This document shows positions 18,015 through 27,210 of a stretch of DNA of 47,532 nt, one piece after another. A program made the position numbers and the translations under genes. The notes beneath the pieces were generated by a model. It did not search any database. It had not been told where the DNA came from and saw only the letters and a list, made by a program, of their open reading frames with translations. Source of the DNA: Saprospiraceae bacterium (GTDB taxonomy: Bacteria > Bacteroidota > Bacteroidia > Chitinophagales > Saprospiraceae); the NCBI GenBank assembly GCA_021604865.1, contig BQJU01000054.1:1-47532 (forward strand), in the 5' to 3' direction. How positions within the stretch are numbered: the first letter of the stretch is position 1; each line of letters starts with the position of its first letter.

Positions 18015-18782
18015 ATGATGGTACCGGGAGTGGCATCCGTAACATTTAGAGACCGAACACCCCAGGAAGTTATTAAGCTGGCCGTGAAAGCTGGTTTAGA
18101 GGAAATTGAGTGGGGAGGCGATATCCATGTGCCTGCTGGTCATTTTGAACAAGCCACAACAATAGGCCGACTAACAAAAGAGGCTAGATTGATGGTGAGT
18201 GCCTACGGGTCCTATTATGTAGTCGGTAAAAGCAGTGATGAAGGGAAGCGGTTTGCTGATGTGCTCAATACTGCCGAAGCTTTGAATGCCCCTATTATCA
18301 GAATATGGGCCGGAGAGAAAAGCAGCGCTGAATCAACTCGCACCTATCGCAGAAAAGTACTGGACGAGACCAGGGTATTAGCAGATAAAGCAGGACGAAA
18401 AGGAATTTGCCTTGCCTTTGAATTTCATGATAATACCCTGAATGATACCTATACCGCTTGTTGTGAGCTACTTACTGAATTGGCTCACCCGCAAATAAAA
18501 ACCTACTGGCAACCACTTCACGGAGCCGGGCCGGATATTAACGGCGCCGGCATAAAAATGATCCTTCCCTGGATAGTGGGCGTGCACGTATTTCACTGGT
18601 GGCCGAAAGCCGAAGTGCGTTTGCCCCTCCAGGATGGCGCTAATGACTGGAAGCAGTACATAAACCATTTATCCAAAATTTCAGAGACCATTTCATGCAA
18701 CCTTGAATTTGTGAAAGATAACTCAGCCGAACAATTCCTTAAGGATGCAAAAACATTACAGGAATTACTCGGAATTCAATAG
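18015..18782 (+). CDS. Sugar phosphate isomerase/epimerase-like TIM-barrel protein
   Basis: About 255 residues (one less if the second of two adjacent ATG codons is used), AP-endonuclease-2/xylose-isomerase-like fold, cytoplasmic. Likely metal or catalytic residues are Glu32 (IEWGGD), Glu136 and His138 (AFEFHDN), His191/His194 (VHVFHW) and Glu231 (LEFVKD). Family members act as epimerases, isomerases, dehydratases or unknowns, so the name does not fix a reaction. It sits 50 bp before a sugar symporter, suggesting a role on an imported monosaccharide. The locus lacks an obvious fuconolactonase or mutarotase, so it could supply a missing step, but nothing in the sequence proves it. Confidence 0.75.
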   Translation: MMVPGVASVTFRDRTPQEVIKLAVKAGLEEIEWGGDIHVPAGHFEQATTIGRLTKEARLMVSAYGSYYVVGKSSDEGKRFADVLNTAEALNAPIIRIWAGEKSSAESTRTYRRKVLDETRVLADKAGRKGICLAFEFHDNTLNDTYTACCELLTELAHPQIKTYWQPLHGAGPDINGAGIKMILPWIVGVHVFHWWPKAEVRLPLQDGANDWKQYINHLSKISETISCNLEFVKDNSAEQFLKDAKTLQELLGIQ

Positions 18783-18832
18783 GAAAGCAAAGAAATATAG
18801 TCAGCTGAACCATTAAACAAGAGACTGTCGAT

Positions 18833-20620
18833 ATGACTATTTATGATTACATTGTTGTAGTATTCTATCTGGCCTTTATGTTCATTATGGGGCCGGTGTA
18901 TAAAAGCTTTAGCAAGTCGGCCAGCGATTTTTTCCGTGGTGGTGGCGGCATGTTATGGTGGGTAGTAGGAAGCTCTACTTTCATGTCCACCTTTTCCGCC
19001 TGGTCTTTTACAGGAGGGGCAGCCAAAGCCTATGAAACAGGTACATTTTTCCTCTTGCTTTTTGCCTGTAATATCCTAGGCTACATTTTTACCTATTTTT
19101 TTACTGCCGACAAGTTCAGGCAGATGCGGGTGGTGACGGCCATTGAGGCGATAAGAAAACGCTTCGGAAATTCCAATGAACAGATATTTGCCTGGTTGCC
19201 AATCTTTTCCAACCTGATCCTGGGCGGCATTTATCTTTATACCATCTCCATTTTTATGTACGGGGTATTCGGCCTGAATATTATTTTGCTTATTGTGGTG
19301 CTGGGCACAGTGGTATTTCTAATGACGCTATTTGGAGGTTCCTGGGCAGCTACAGCTGGCGATTTTGTCCAGATGCTCATTGTATTGTCCATCACGCTGA
19401 TCATGGTGTTTTTGACCCTGTCACATCCCCAAATTGGCGGATTTTCCGGGCTGATGGAAAAACTTCCTGAGGAACACATGAATTGGTCCCTTTTTGATCG
19501 TCCATGGGTGGTTGTATTATTTGCTGCTACCCTGCTGGTGAACCAATTGGTTCAAAACAATAGTATGACCACCACCGGAGGCGCCAAATATGTATTTGTC
19601 AAGAATGGAAAAGATGCCCGGCGATCTACTTTAATCTCCATTTTTGGCTATTTGATCCTGGCCCCGATCTGGATGATTCCTGCGGTGGCGGCCACCTACT
19701 TCCATCCCGATCTGGCCGTTGAGTTTCCCATGCTGAACAACCCCAATGAAGCTGCTTATGTTGCCATGGCACAAACCCTGCTTCCTGCCGGCTTGTTGGG
19801 GCTGCTAGTCTGTGCAATATTTGCGGCGACTTTAACCACCATCAATACCTTTTTGAATGTCTCCTCCGGGGCTTTTGTCAGAAATTTCTATATCCGGGTA
19901 GTCAACAAAAAGGCTTCTGAATCCAAGCAAATTCTAGTGGGCCGGATATTTATCCTAATTAATGGTGTACTGATGATATTGATGGCAATTTATTTTCAAG
20001 GCCTAAAGTCAACCCCACTTTTCGACCTTGTTCTTATAGCTGCCGCCTCCATCGGCATCCCATCTACCATACCCCTATTTTTTGGAATCTTTGTTAAGAA
20101 AACACCGGCCTGGTCAGCCTGGAGTACGATGGTATTCGGTTTCGTCCTGGCCATTATTCTCAGGATAATCCTGACACCTGATTTTATGAACTCAATTTTC
20201 TCCCCCCAACAGGCATTCACCGGGCAGGAGTTTAATGATTTGAACATAGCCATCACCACCGGCGTGCTGTTTGTTGCTTGTACCGCCTGGTATTTCACTT
20301 CTATGCTTTTTTACAAGTGGGAAACGAAAGCTTATGAAGAGCAGGTGGAGGCGTTTTTTGTAGAAATGAATACCCCAATTTCCATGGAGGAAGAACATCA
20401 GGATGAGCAAGAAAATGATAGCCGACAATACAATGTGCTCGGTAATCTTTGCCTCATCTATGGAGGCTTTGTCATGTTGTTAAACTTCATTCCCAACAGC
20501 TGGGAATCAAGGATATATATATCAATTTGTGGATTGCTAATTCTCTCAGTAGGGCTTATCCTCAGGACTATCGGCGCCAGAATCAAACGTAAATTATTGG
20601 TAAGCTTACAATATTCATGA
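18833..20620 (+). CDS. Sodium/solute symporter (SSS family)
   Basis: A 595-residue inner-membrane protein with roughly 13-15 hydrophobic helices. The opening GPVYKSFSKSASDFFRGGG and SSTFMSTFSAWSFTGGAAKAYETG are typical of SSS sugar/carboxylate transporters. A charged cytoplasmic segment near 510-530 precedes two last helices. It probably brings fucose or unsaturated uronate-containing sugars from the periplasm to the cytoplasm, feeding the 211-6900 operon. The stop overlaps by one base the ATG of a degraded frame at 20620. Confidence 0.93.
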   Translation: MTIYDYIVVVFYLAFMFIMGPVYKSFSKSASDFFRGGGGMLWWVVGSSTFMSTFSAWSFTGGAAKAYETGTFFLLLFACNILGYIFTYFFTADKFRQMRVVTAIEAIRKRFGNSNEQIFAWLPIFSNLILGGIYLYTISIFMYGVFGLNIILLIVVLGTVVFLMTLFGGSWAATAGDFVQMLIVLSITLIMVFLTLSHPQIGGFSGLMEKLPEEHMNWSLFDRPWVVVLFAATLLVNQLVQNNSMTTTGGAKYVFVKNGKDARRSTLISIFGYLILAPIWMIPAVAATYFHPDLAVEFPMLNNPNEAAYVAMAQTLLPAGLLGLLVCAIFAATLTTINTFLNVSSGAFVRNFYIRVVNKKASESKQILVGRIFILINGVLMILMAIYFQGLKSTPLFDLVLIAAASIGIPSTIPLFFGIFVKKTPAWSAWSTMVFGFVLAIILRIILTPDFMNSIFSPQQAFTGQEFNDLNIAITTGVLFVACTAWYFTSMLFYKWETKAYEEQVEAFFVEMNTPISMEEEHQDEQENDSRQYNVLGNLCLIYGGFVMLLNFIPNSWESRIYISICGLLILSVGLILRTIGARIKRKLLVSLQYS

Positions 20621-20762
20621 TGAAAAAAATACCCCCCCCATTATTTGTTTGTGGTTAATCATTTCCCAAACCAAAAACACCGTGACCATCGAGTCTTTGT
20701 AACAAGAAATGATCGATCAGGAGGCTATTCCAACTACCATTTTTACAACCGAAAATAATTAG
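20620..20762 (+). pseudogene. Fossil 5' end of a secreted protein, DUF2961 (GH172)-like
   Basis: ATG at 20620 overlaps the symporter stop. Frame 1 reads MKKIPPPLFVCG then stops. If the run of eight C at 20632-20639 had one more base, translation would continue as a hydrophobic signal IICLWLIISQ, then TKNTVTIESL, an in-frame TAA, and QEMIDQEAIPTTIF before a second stop. The pattern TIESL(L)QEMIDxEA after a signal peptide resembles the start of DUF2961/GH172 proteins as I know them. Two lesions and a missing body make it a remnant. Family assignment is tentative; that it is a decayed secreted protein is better supported. Confidence 0.5.
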
Positions 20763-20763
20763 G

Positions 20764-22599
20764 ATGAATTTCCATAAAATAATTTTAAAAAACAGTTTTT
20801 ATCTCCTGGCTATTCCGATACTATCATGGGCACTCCCATTATGCTTTGTTGGGTGCAACGACATTGAAGAAAAAAAACCAAACGTAATCCTCATCATGGT
20901 TGATGATCAGGGTTATGGCGATATCGCCTGCCTGGGCAATAAGTATATTAAAACACCGAATATAGATCAGCTCCATAAAGTAAGTGCGCGATTTACGGAT
21001 TACCACGTGAGCCCAACGTGTGCGCCTACCAGAGCAGCGCTCCTGACCGGCCATCACTCCAACAGAGCCGGTGTTTGGCATACCGTCAACGGACGCTCCC
21101 TTATTCTGGAAAGGGAAACCACGATGGCTCAGGTTTTCAAAGAGAACGGTTATAGCACAGCAATTTTTGGGAAATGGCATTTGGGCGATAACTACCCCTT
21201 CCGTCCACAGGATAAAGGTTTTGAGGAAGTACTGGTTCATGGCGGCGGCGGCATTGAGCAAACCATGGACTACTGGGATAATGACTACTATAATGATATG
21301 TATTTACATAATGGTCAACTAAAACAATACAAGGGATACTGTACAGATATTTGGTTCAATGAAACCAAGCAGTATATCACCCAGCAAAAGGACAAACCAT
21401 TCTTTGTCTACTTAGCCACCAATGCGGCCCATTCCCCCTATTTTGTTGATGACACCTATTCAGCACCCTATAGCGACAATGAAAACATCCATCATGCACC
21501 CTTTTATGGCATGCTCAGCAATATTGATGAAAACATTGGCAAACTGGTAGATTACCTGAAATCAATGAAGCTGATGGATAATACCATCTTGATTTTCACC
21601 ACCGATAATGGAACGGCTCAGGGTGCAAAAGTAGAAGGACATCGTTTGGACGGTTTCGTGGTAAAAGGAAATAACGCAGGGATGCGTGGCATCAAAGCCA
21701 GTATGTACGAAGGCGGTCATCGTGTTCCACTTTTCTTACACTGGAAAGATGGTGATATTTCCGTAGGGAAGGATATCAATGAATTAACAACACATTACGA
21801 CATTTTCCCTACCCTGGTCGATCTATGTAAGCTGAAGATCAGTCCTGAAATAAAATTTGATGGCAAAAGTCTGGTTCCGTTGATCAACGGCAATAGTGAG
21901 GATTTCAAAGACAGAATTGTCATCACCAATTCACAAAGAATAGAAGTTCCTGAACCATGGCGTAGAACCGCATTAATGCAAGCCAATTGGCGGTTGATCA
22001 ACGGCACGGAGTTGTACGATTTAAATACCGATCCTGAACAGCGCACCAATGTAGCTGAACAATATCCCGAAAAAATGGAGGAACTCAAAGCCGCCTATGA
22101 CGAATGGTGGCGTGACATATCGCCAAGCTACCAGGATCAGCCCTACATCATTATCGGGCATCAGAAAGATAACCCAACCACCTTGTATTGTCACGATTGG
22201 CATACCGAAAAAGTCAGCCCCTGGCATCAACGACACATTCGTCAGGGATATGAAGATAATGGCCATTGGATGCTAAAAATCGCCGAAAGTGGAACTTACC
22301 AATTAAAATTGCGGCGCTGGCCTGAAGAAACACATTTGGCCCTGAATGCTTTGGCACCCGTTCGTCCTGCAATTGAAGGTACGAGTGTGACCGAGAGCAC
22401 AAAAAGCAAGGCCCTAATTGTTCAGAAATCCGGCCTCAAGATCCAGGACAAGGAGCTGTCCAAAGAAGTTGACCCAAGTGCAGAATTTATCGAATTCACA
22501 CTTGACCTTCAGGAAGGAACAGCCAATCTCGAAACCTGGTTTTTGCTGGATAGCGGGATTGAAATTGGTGCCTATTATGTAGGCGTTGAAAAGTTATAA
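20764..22599 (+). CDS. Sulfatase (S1 family), lipoprotein
   Basis: A 611-residue arylsulfatase-type enzyme hydrolysing sulfate esters outside the inner membrane. Lipobox at Cys31 (CFVGC). Calcium ligands Asp47/Asp48 (MVDDQGYGD), formylglycine motif Cys86-Ala-Pro-Thr-Arg90, GKWHLGDN near 141-148, and TTDNGTAQG near 280. An anaerobic or FGE-type maturase is required and is not encoded here. The C-terminal 140 residues (YQLKLRRWPEETHLAL region) form an extension found in some Bacteroidota arylsulfatases. It follows the DUF2961-like fossil by one base. Sulfate position and sugar are unknown. Confidence 0.94.
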   Translation: MNFHKIILKNSFYLLAIPILSWALPLCFVGCNDIEEKKPNVILIMVDDQGYGDIACLGNKYIKTPNIDQLHKVSARFTDYHVSPTCAPTRAALLTGHHSNRAGVWHTVNGRSLILERETTMAQVFKENGYSTAIFGKWHLGDNYPFRPQDKGFEEVLVHGGGGIEQTMDYWDNDYYNDMYLHNGQLKQYKGYCTDIWFNETKQYITQQKDKPFFVYLATNAAHSPYFVDDTYSAPYSDNENIHHAPFYGMLSNIDENIGKLVDYLKSMKLMDNTILIFTTDNGTAQGAKVEGHRLDGFVVKGNNAGMRGIKASMYEGGHRVPLFLHWKDGDISVGKDINELTTHYDIFPTLVDLCKLKISPEIKFDGKSLVPLINGNSEDFKDRIVITNSQRIEVPEPWRRTALMQANWRLINGTELYDLNTDPEQRTNVAEQYPEKMEELKAAYDEWWRDISPSYQDQPYIIIGHQKDNPTTLYCHDWHTEKVSPWHQRHIRQGYEDNGHWMLKIAESGTYQLKLRRWPEETHLALNALAPVRPAIEGTSVTESTKSKALIVQKSGLKIQDKELSKEVDPSAEFIEFTLDLQEGTANLETWFLLDSGIEIGAYYVGVEKL

Positions 22600-22663
22600 A
22601 AGTTAAACATACAGAAGGATGCTGATATCTAAAAACCGAACTTGGTGTTGCAATTCAATCCAC

Positions 22664-22820
22664 ATGAAAAAAAAACTGACATCGATATTGTGCTTAATCC
22701 GCCTTACCGCAACAGGTCAAAAGGTAACCTATGACAACCTGGATACTGCTCCCGTGGGCGGTGGACTTGGGATGAAGAACAAATACATTCGGTGGATTCT
22801 TTTTAGTTGTAAACAGCTCG
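22664..22820 (+). pseudogene. Fossil 5' end of another secreted enzyme (GH43-like?)
   Basis: MKKKLTSILCLI...TATGQKVTYDNLDTAPVGGGLGM reads as a signal peptide followed by the opening of a secreted protein. DTAPVGGGxxM resembles the first residues of some GH43-like Bacteroidota hydrolases, from memory. The similarity ends where the palindromic element begins, so the rest of that gene appears lost. The frame is fused to the GH28-like gene. Family assignment is tentative. Confidence 0.4.
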
Positions 22821-24457
22821 CTAAGGGGCCAGCGAAGAATAAGTTGTCTGTTTCAGGCGTGCTATATTGTCACCAGGCTAGGCGCGAAAACCGCGCTTGG
22901 CCACTACTAAGCAAGGATTTGAGCAACAACGGCTGGTGGCAAAAGAGCCGCATCAAATGGGTAAGTTATTCTTCGCTGACCCCTAAGGTGGCGATTTGCA
23001 CCATACTCTTATGGACATCCTGTACGCAGGAAGCGCAAAAAGTTAAGATCTACCCTGCACCGGATGGCATTGAGCTTTCCAAAGCTTTCGCAGTGGAAGT
23101 GGAGCGCAAAGAAGTGCCGGTGTACAAAACAAAGATTCCACCAAGCAAACCGATTCCACGGCTCAACCATTCACGCAGCGAATTTGGATTTGCCTCCTTT
23201 GCTTCGTTTGACATCAGTGAGAAGGTGGAAATAAAAGTGACCTATCCTGAGGTAGTTAGTTCGGTAAAAGTATTGCCGACTTCTTTTGGTATAAAGCCAA
23301 AAATAGATGGAAACAGTGTAGTGTTTACGCTCGATGAACCAAGAAACCTTACCATTGAGTTCAACGGCGACTGGCATGAATCCCTGCATATTTTTGCCAA
23401 CCCTTTTGAGGAGCATATTCCCGATCCCGATGATCCGAATGTGGTCTATTTTGGACCAGGAATTCATGATGTAACCAGCGTAACTGTAGGAGATAGTACC
23501 ACCGTGTATATCGCCGGAGGTGCTTATTTGCGCTGTGCATTGGATCCGGACGAAAAAGAGGTGGAATTGCGTGGAAAGAAAAGAAATCCTCCCACCTTTT
23601 TCCTGGAAGGAACAAATATTACCGTTCGGGGAAGAGGAATTATCGACCAGTCCACGATCCCAAGATCAAACAGACGGTATACCATATTTGCCCAGAATTC
23701 CAATGATATAAAAATAGAAGGTGTCACTATTTGTGATCCTAGTCACTGGACAATTCCAATTCAGGCTTCAGACAATATTCATGTTGACAACATAAAAATC
23801 ATTGGCTGGCGTGGAAATTCGGATGGCGTAGATATTTCCAACAGTCGGGACGTCCTGGTTGAAAATTGTTTTATGCGGACACTGGACGATGCGGTGGTCA
23901 TTAAATCATTTGAAGGGCGAGGGGAAGTAAAGAATATACATACCCGTAAATGCGTGGTATGGAACGAATTGGCCCATTCCCTGAGTATCGGAGCCGAGGT
24001 GCATGAAAATGTAAGTCAGGTGCTTTTCGAAGACTGTGATGTCATTCATGACGTTGGACGTGAAACAGCACTCCGTATTTACCATTGTGATGATGCAGTG
24101 ATCAGTGATGTTACTTTTCAAAACATAAGAATTGAAGAAGCACGCCGACTAATCTCCTGTTGGATCGGTAAGACCCGGTGGACCGAAAGCGAAGAGCGGG
24201 GAAATATCAGAAATGTTACCTTCAGAGACATAACGGCAATTTCTGCTCCAATTGATACCTCCTTGACTGGTTTCCAGGATGGTTCAGACTGGAAACCCTA
24301 CATTATAAGAGATCATGCGAGTATGGAACTCATTGGATACGACGAGAATCATACCATAGAGGGCGTGTTATTCGATAATGTCCTACTTGATGGAAAGCAA
24401 GTAGTTACAGAGCAGGTAACCTTTAACGAATTTGTCAAAGATGTTCAATTTCAATAG
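22664..24457 (+). CDS. GH28-like polygalacturonase-fold enzyme with chimeric N-terminus
   Basis: The open frame runs from 22619; I give the first Met that opens a signal-like sequence (MKKKLTSILCLI). The catalytic part starts only near codon 124 (GTG at 22988), where a lipoprotein-like VAICTILLWTSC leads to a beta-sandwich-like region and a right-handed beta-helix. Numbering from 22619, GH28 signatures are Asn400-Ser-Asp402 (NSDGVDI), Asp423/Asp424 (LDDAVVIKS) and His453 (LAHSLSIGAE); the usual GHG is altered to AHS. It likely hydrolyses a uronic acid or related linkage. The first about 120 codons are a fossil gene start plus a 167-bp palindrome, yet have no stop, so a fusion protein is possible. 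True start is uncertain. PL-A follows 4 bp downstream. Confidence 0.8.
   Translation: MKKKLTSILCLIRLTATGQKVTYDNLDTAPVGGGLGMKNKYIRWILFSCKQLAKGPAKNKLSVSGVLYCHQARRENRAWPLLSKDLSNNGWWQKSRIKWVSYSSLTPKVAICTILLWTSCTQEAQKVKIYPAPDGIELSKAFAVEVERKEVPVYKTKIPPSKPIPRLNHSRSEFGFASFASFDISEKVEIKVTYPEVVSSVKVLPTSFGIKPKIDGNSVVFTLDEPRNLTIEFNGDWHESLHIFANPFEEHIPDPDDPNVVYFGPGIHDVTSVTVGDSTTVYIAGGAYLRCALDPDEKEVELRGKKRNPPTFFLEGTNITVRGRGIIDQSTIPRSNRRYTIFAQNSNDIKIEGVTICDPSHWTIPIQASDNIHVDNIKIIGWRGNSDGVDISNSRDVLVENCFMRTLDDAVVIKSFEGRGEVKNIHTRKCVVWNELAHSLSIGAEVHENVSQVLFEDCDVIHDVGRETALRIYHCDDAVISDVTFQNIRIEEARRLISCWIGKTRWTESEERGNIRNVTFRDITAISAPIDTSLTGFQDGSDWKPYIIRDHASMELIGYDENHTIEGVLFDNVLLDGKQVVTEQVTFNEFVKDVQFQ
22821..22987. repeat. 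167-bp imperfect palindromic element inside the GH28-like frame
   Basis: The terminal arms 22821-22842 and 22966-22987 pair at 20 of 22 positions. The next about 30 bases inside also pair imperfectly (around TTGTCACCAGGC and GGCTGGTGGCAA), and the centre holds an 11-bp hairpin with loop AAAAC (GGCTAGGCGCG side). It ends exactly before the GTG that opens the lipoprotein-like signal of the GH28-like enzyme. It may be a MITE-like insertion or a structured RNA. No transposase is present. Confidence 0.7.
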
Positions 24458-24461
24458 TACA

Positions 24462-27200
24462 ATGAAGATTAAATTAAGCATGCTCTTTTTTGCCATAATG
24501 GTCGTTTCATGCTCAGGACAAACCTTTGATTCTGGTGTCCTGACTTCCTTAGATCCGGGCAATAAGAAGTCGAAAAGGGTGAACGAGGTACAACTATCTA
24601 ATGCCCCAAGCCATCCGCTATTGTTTGCCAAAAACGAGGACCGACAAACCATTCTTGCAAAAATTGAATATGAAATATGGGCGAAGGAAGCCTGGACAAA
24701 CCTTCAACAAAAAATAGACGTCTATGTAGATCGTCACCAAACCGATCCCGATTGGATCATCTCCCGCATGTCGATGTACTGGAAAGAGGGTCAACGTTAC
24801 ACCCAGTGTTACATCAAAGAGCAAAACTGGGATTATGGTGAAGGAAATGCGCCCATTCCCACCGTGAGGCTACCGGGAATGCGGACCTGGAACAGTTACA
24901 TCAACGTGCCGCTGGCAGATCGGCTTCCCTACAGTGAAAATGGTGATATGCTTGCCATAGACCGGTCAAGTGATGACAAAACGCCTGTGCTTGTTCCCTA
25001 CAAGAAAACAGGTCACATGGTTCGCTACAACAACAATGAAATTCTATCATTGGCAGAAGAAGCTTCGTTTGCGTATTGGATTACGCAGGAAGAAAAGTAT
25101 GCAACATTTGCTGGCGATATCTTCTGGACCTGGCTTTTGGGCACCTATTACATGGAGCCGCCACTCGATCCTGAAAAATCGACCAAAGGTTATGGCGGTT
25201 ATGAACCGGGTGGCATCATGGGCTATTACGATTATGAACAGATCCACGACAATCATCAGGTTCATGCGGCTTTTATCTACGACTTTTTGTACGATTATCT
25301 GAAAAAAAAACCACACCAACATTTGTCGGTCATCGGAAAAGAGGTGCTTGAGGTAGCCGGTGTTGTATTCAAACGTTTTGTAGATCTCGGTTTGGTGCGG
25401 GGAGGAAAGCAGGGAAACTGGAATGTAAATGGTTTTAAAAACATTGTGCCCTCCATGCTGGTCCTGGAATCAAACGATGATTACGAGGATAAAAAAGGAA
25501 AGGAACATTACATTCCATATTACACAGAAATCACCACCGATTATCACGAGGCATTACCTGATTTTATCAAAAACTTTGATCCCGTAACCGGTTTGTGGCC
25601 CGAGTCTCCCGGTTATGCATCAGGAATGATCTCGGCCGTTTTGGATATTGGTATGCCCTTGTACAATGCAGGGATAAATACCATTGCCGAAAATCCGCTT
25701 TTACAAAAAGCAGCTATGGCCAATTTAGGCTGGTTAGATGCCCGTGGCAACCTGGTCTTGTTTGGCGATATGCGCGGCGGCCCCACCAACTTTTCCGTGT
25801 TCGAAAGAATGCTGGCGTACTACACCTGGCAGGGCGATGTTGAAAATGCTAAAAAAATGGCCACGGTCATTCGCAAAGGGATCGCTTCCGGGCAGTATGA
25901 TCGTAGCGAGATTTCGTGGCAGGGATTGTGCCTGTATCAGCCATTGCCTGAATCGGGCAGTGAGTTGCCCTTTCACAAAGCCGCCTATTCGGAGCATCAC
26001 CGCCACCTGATCATGAAAAATGGCAACAGTGAAGAAAACGGTTTGATGTTTACCATGTATGGCGGCAAAAAGGGCGGACATCTTTCTGACAACGGTTTGT
26101 GTATGCAGTTTTACGGGAATGGATATGTACTAAATCCCGATGCTTCGGCTTACGAATCTTATTGGTCGAATGATGCCAAATACCATCGTGGAATTGCCGG
26201 ATCAAATACCATTGTTCCGGGTTATGCTCGTGGTGAAATAACCATTAATGCCATGGATCCCACTGTGGATGAGACCAAAAGTTTTTACAATGCCTTGGAA
26301 ACTTCCGCCACTTGTTCTTTCGCCGATGTGAGTGCCGATGAAAAACGGCGTTTGGTAGCCATGATCCGTACTTCCGAAAAAACGGGATATTATGTGGATA
26401 TCTTCAGATCGGATCAGGATGACAACGATTACCTGCAACACGTAATAGGAAACACCGTCGAATTTAAAGATGGTAAAAGTGCAACATTATCTGAAGCGGA
26501 TAGCATCAGCAATCATTACGACAGAGGTTATGCGTTTTTTGAAAATATAAAAGTAGCCAAAACCGAAAACGACTTTATCTCAACCTGGAAAACCACTCAG
26601 GTCGAACCAGCTTACCTGGTAGATATGTGGATGATGGGACAAAAAAATCGTGAAGTGTATCTGATGGACGCACCCCCAACCACTTTACGATCAGATCTAA
26701 CGCCAGGAGCGGTGAATAAAAGTCCGCAGACTACCCCTGCCATGATTGTTCGTCAGCGCAATAACAACGCCCAGTCGAGTCCTTTTGTTGCTGTTTTCGA
26801 TGCCTATAATGAAGGTGAAAAAGCAATTGGCTCCATAACAAAGGTGGCTTCCGGTGAGCATTTTGTTTGTATTGAAGTGGACGCCAAAGAATTGGGTAAA
26901 CAGCTCATCATGAATGCTATTGATCATAAAAATTACCAGCCGCAGGAGGAGGTGGAATTCCAAGGGACATTTGGCATTATCTCTGAGCGTGACGGCAAGC
27001 TGGAGTACCTATACCTCGGAAGTGGTCAGGTTTTGAAAAAAGGGAAGGTCAGTATCGAATCTGTTGATGGTGATGTTGCTGCTCAACTTAGATACAAGGA
27101 TGGAAAGTATTACTATTCCGCGAATAAAATGGTGAAGATATCTACGGAAACTGGTCAAGCCAAAAATTATCCTGCAGGTGAAAATTTGGTCGTTGAATAA
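24462..27200 (+). CDS. Heparinase II/III-fold polysaccharide lyase A, lipoprotein
   Basis: A 912-residue protein from ATG 24462, chosen because it opens a lipoprotein signal (MKIKLSMLFF, Cys17 in VVSC); an upstream in-frame Met at 24432 lies inside the preceding gene. It has an N-terminal alpha/alpha toroid and C-terminal beta-sheet domain of heparinase II/III lyases. Candidate catalytic residues are Asn319 (GNWN), Tyr385 (ESPGY) and His540 (GGHLSDNG). It is a clear paralog of PL-B (28956-31700): both share the EIWAKE/EAWAKE, PTVRL and LAxxAxFxYW regions. Compared with PL-B it lacks two His that should bind zinc (Ser542 and Ser581 there). It probably cleaves a uronate linkage by beta-elimination. 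CAZy family not assignable by eye. Confidence 0.85.
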   Translation: MKIKLSMLFFAIMVVSCSGQTFDSGVLTSLDPGNKKSKRVNEVQLSNAPSHPLLFAKNEDRQTILAKIEYEIWAKEAWTNLQQKIDVYVDRHQTDPDWIISRMSMYWKEGQRYTQCYIKEQNWDYGEGNAPIPTVRLPGMRTWNSYINVPLADRLPYSENGDMLAIDRSSDDKTPVLVPYKKTGHMVRYNNNEILSLAEEASFAYWITQEEKYATFAGDIFWTWLLGTYYMEPPLDPEKSTKGYGGYEPGGIMGYYDYEQIHDNHQVHAAFIYDFLYDYLKKKPHQHLSVIGKEVLEVAGVVFKRFVDLGLVRGGKQGNWNVNGFKNIVPSMLVLESNDDYEDKKGKEHYIPYYTEITTDYHEALPDFIKNFDPVTGLWPESPGYASGMISAVLDIGMPLYNAGINTIAENPLLQKAAMANLGWLDARGNLVLFGDMRGGPTNFSVFERMLAYYTWQGDVENAKKMATVIRKGIASGQYDRSEISWQGLCLYQPLPESGSELPFHKAAYSEHHRHLIMKNGNSEENGLMFTMYGGKKGGHLSDNGLCMQFYGNGYVLNPDASAYESYWSNDAKYHRGIAGSNTIVPGYARGEITINAMDPTVDETKSFYNALETSATCSFADVSADEKRRLVAMIRTSEKTGYYVDIFRSDQDDNDYLQHVIGNTVEFKDGKSATLSEADSISNHYDRGYAFFENIKVAKTENDFISTWKTTQVEPAYLVDMWMMGQKNREVYLMDAPPTTLRSDLTPGAVNKSPQTTPAMIVRQRNNNAQSSPFVAVFDAYNEGEKAIGSITKVASGEHFVCIEVDAKELGKQLIMNAIDHKNYQPQEEVEFQGTFGIISERDGKLEYLYLGSGQVLKKGKVSIESVDGDVAAQLRYKDGKYYYSANKMVKISTETGQAKNYPAGENLVVE

Positions 27201-27210
27201 AAATTATAAA

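Noticed and set aside
20839-21261. 140-residue minus-strand open frame inside the first sulfatase
   Set aside because: Shadow of the sulfatase gene, which contains the formylglycine motif on the plus strand.
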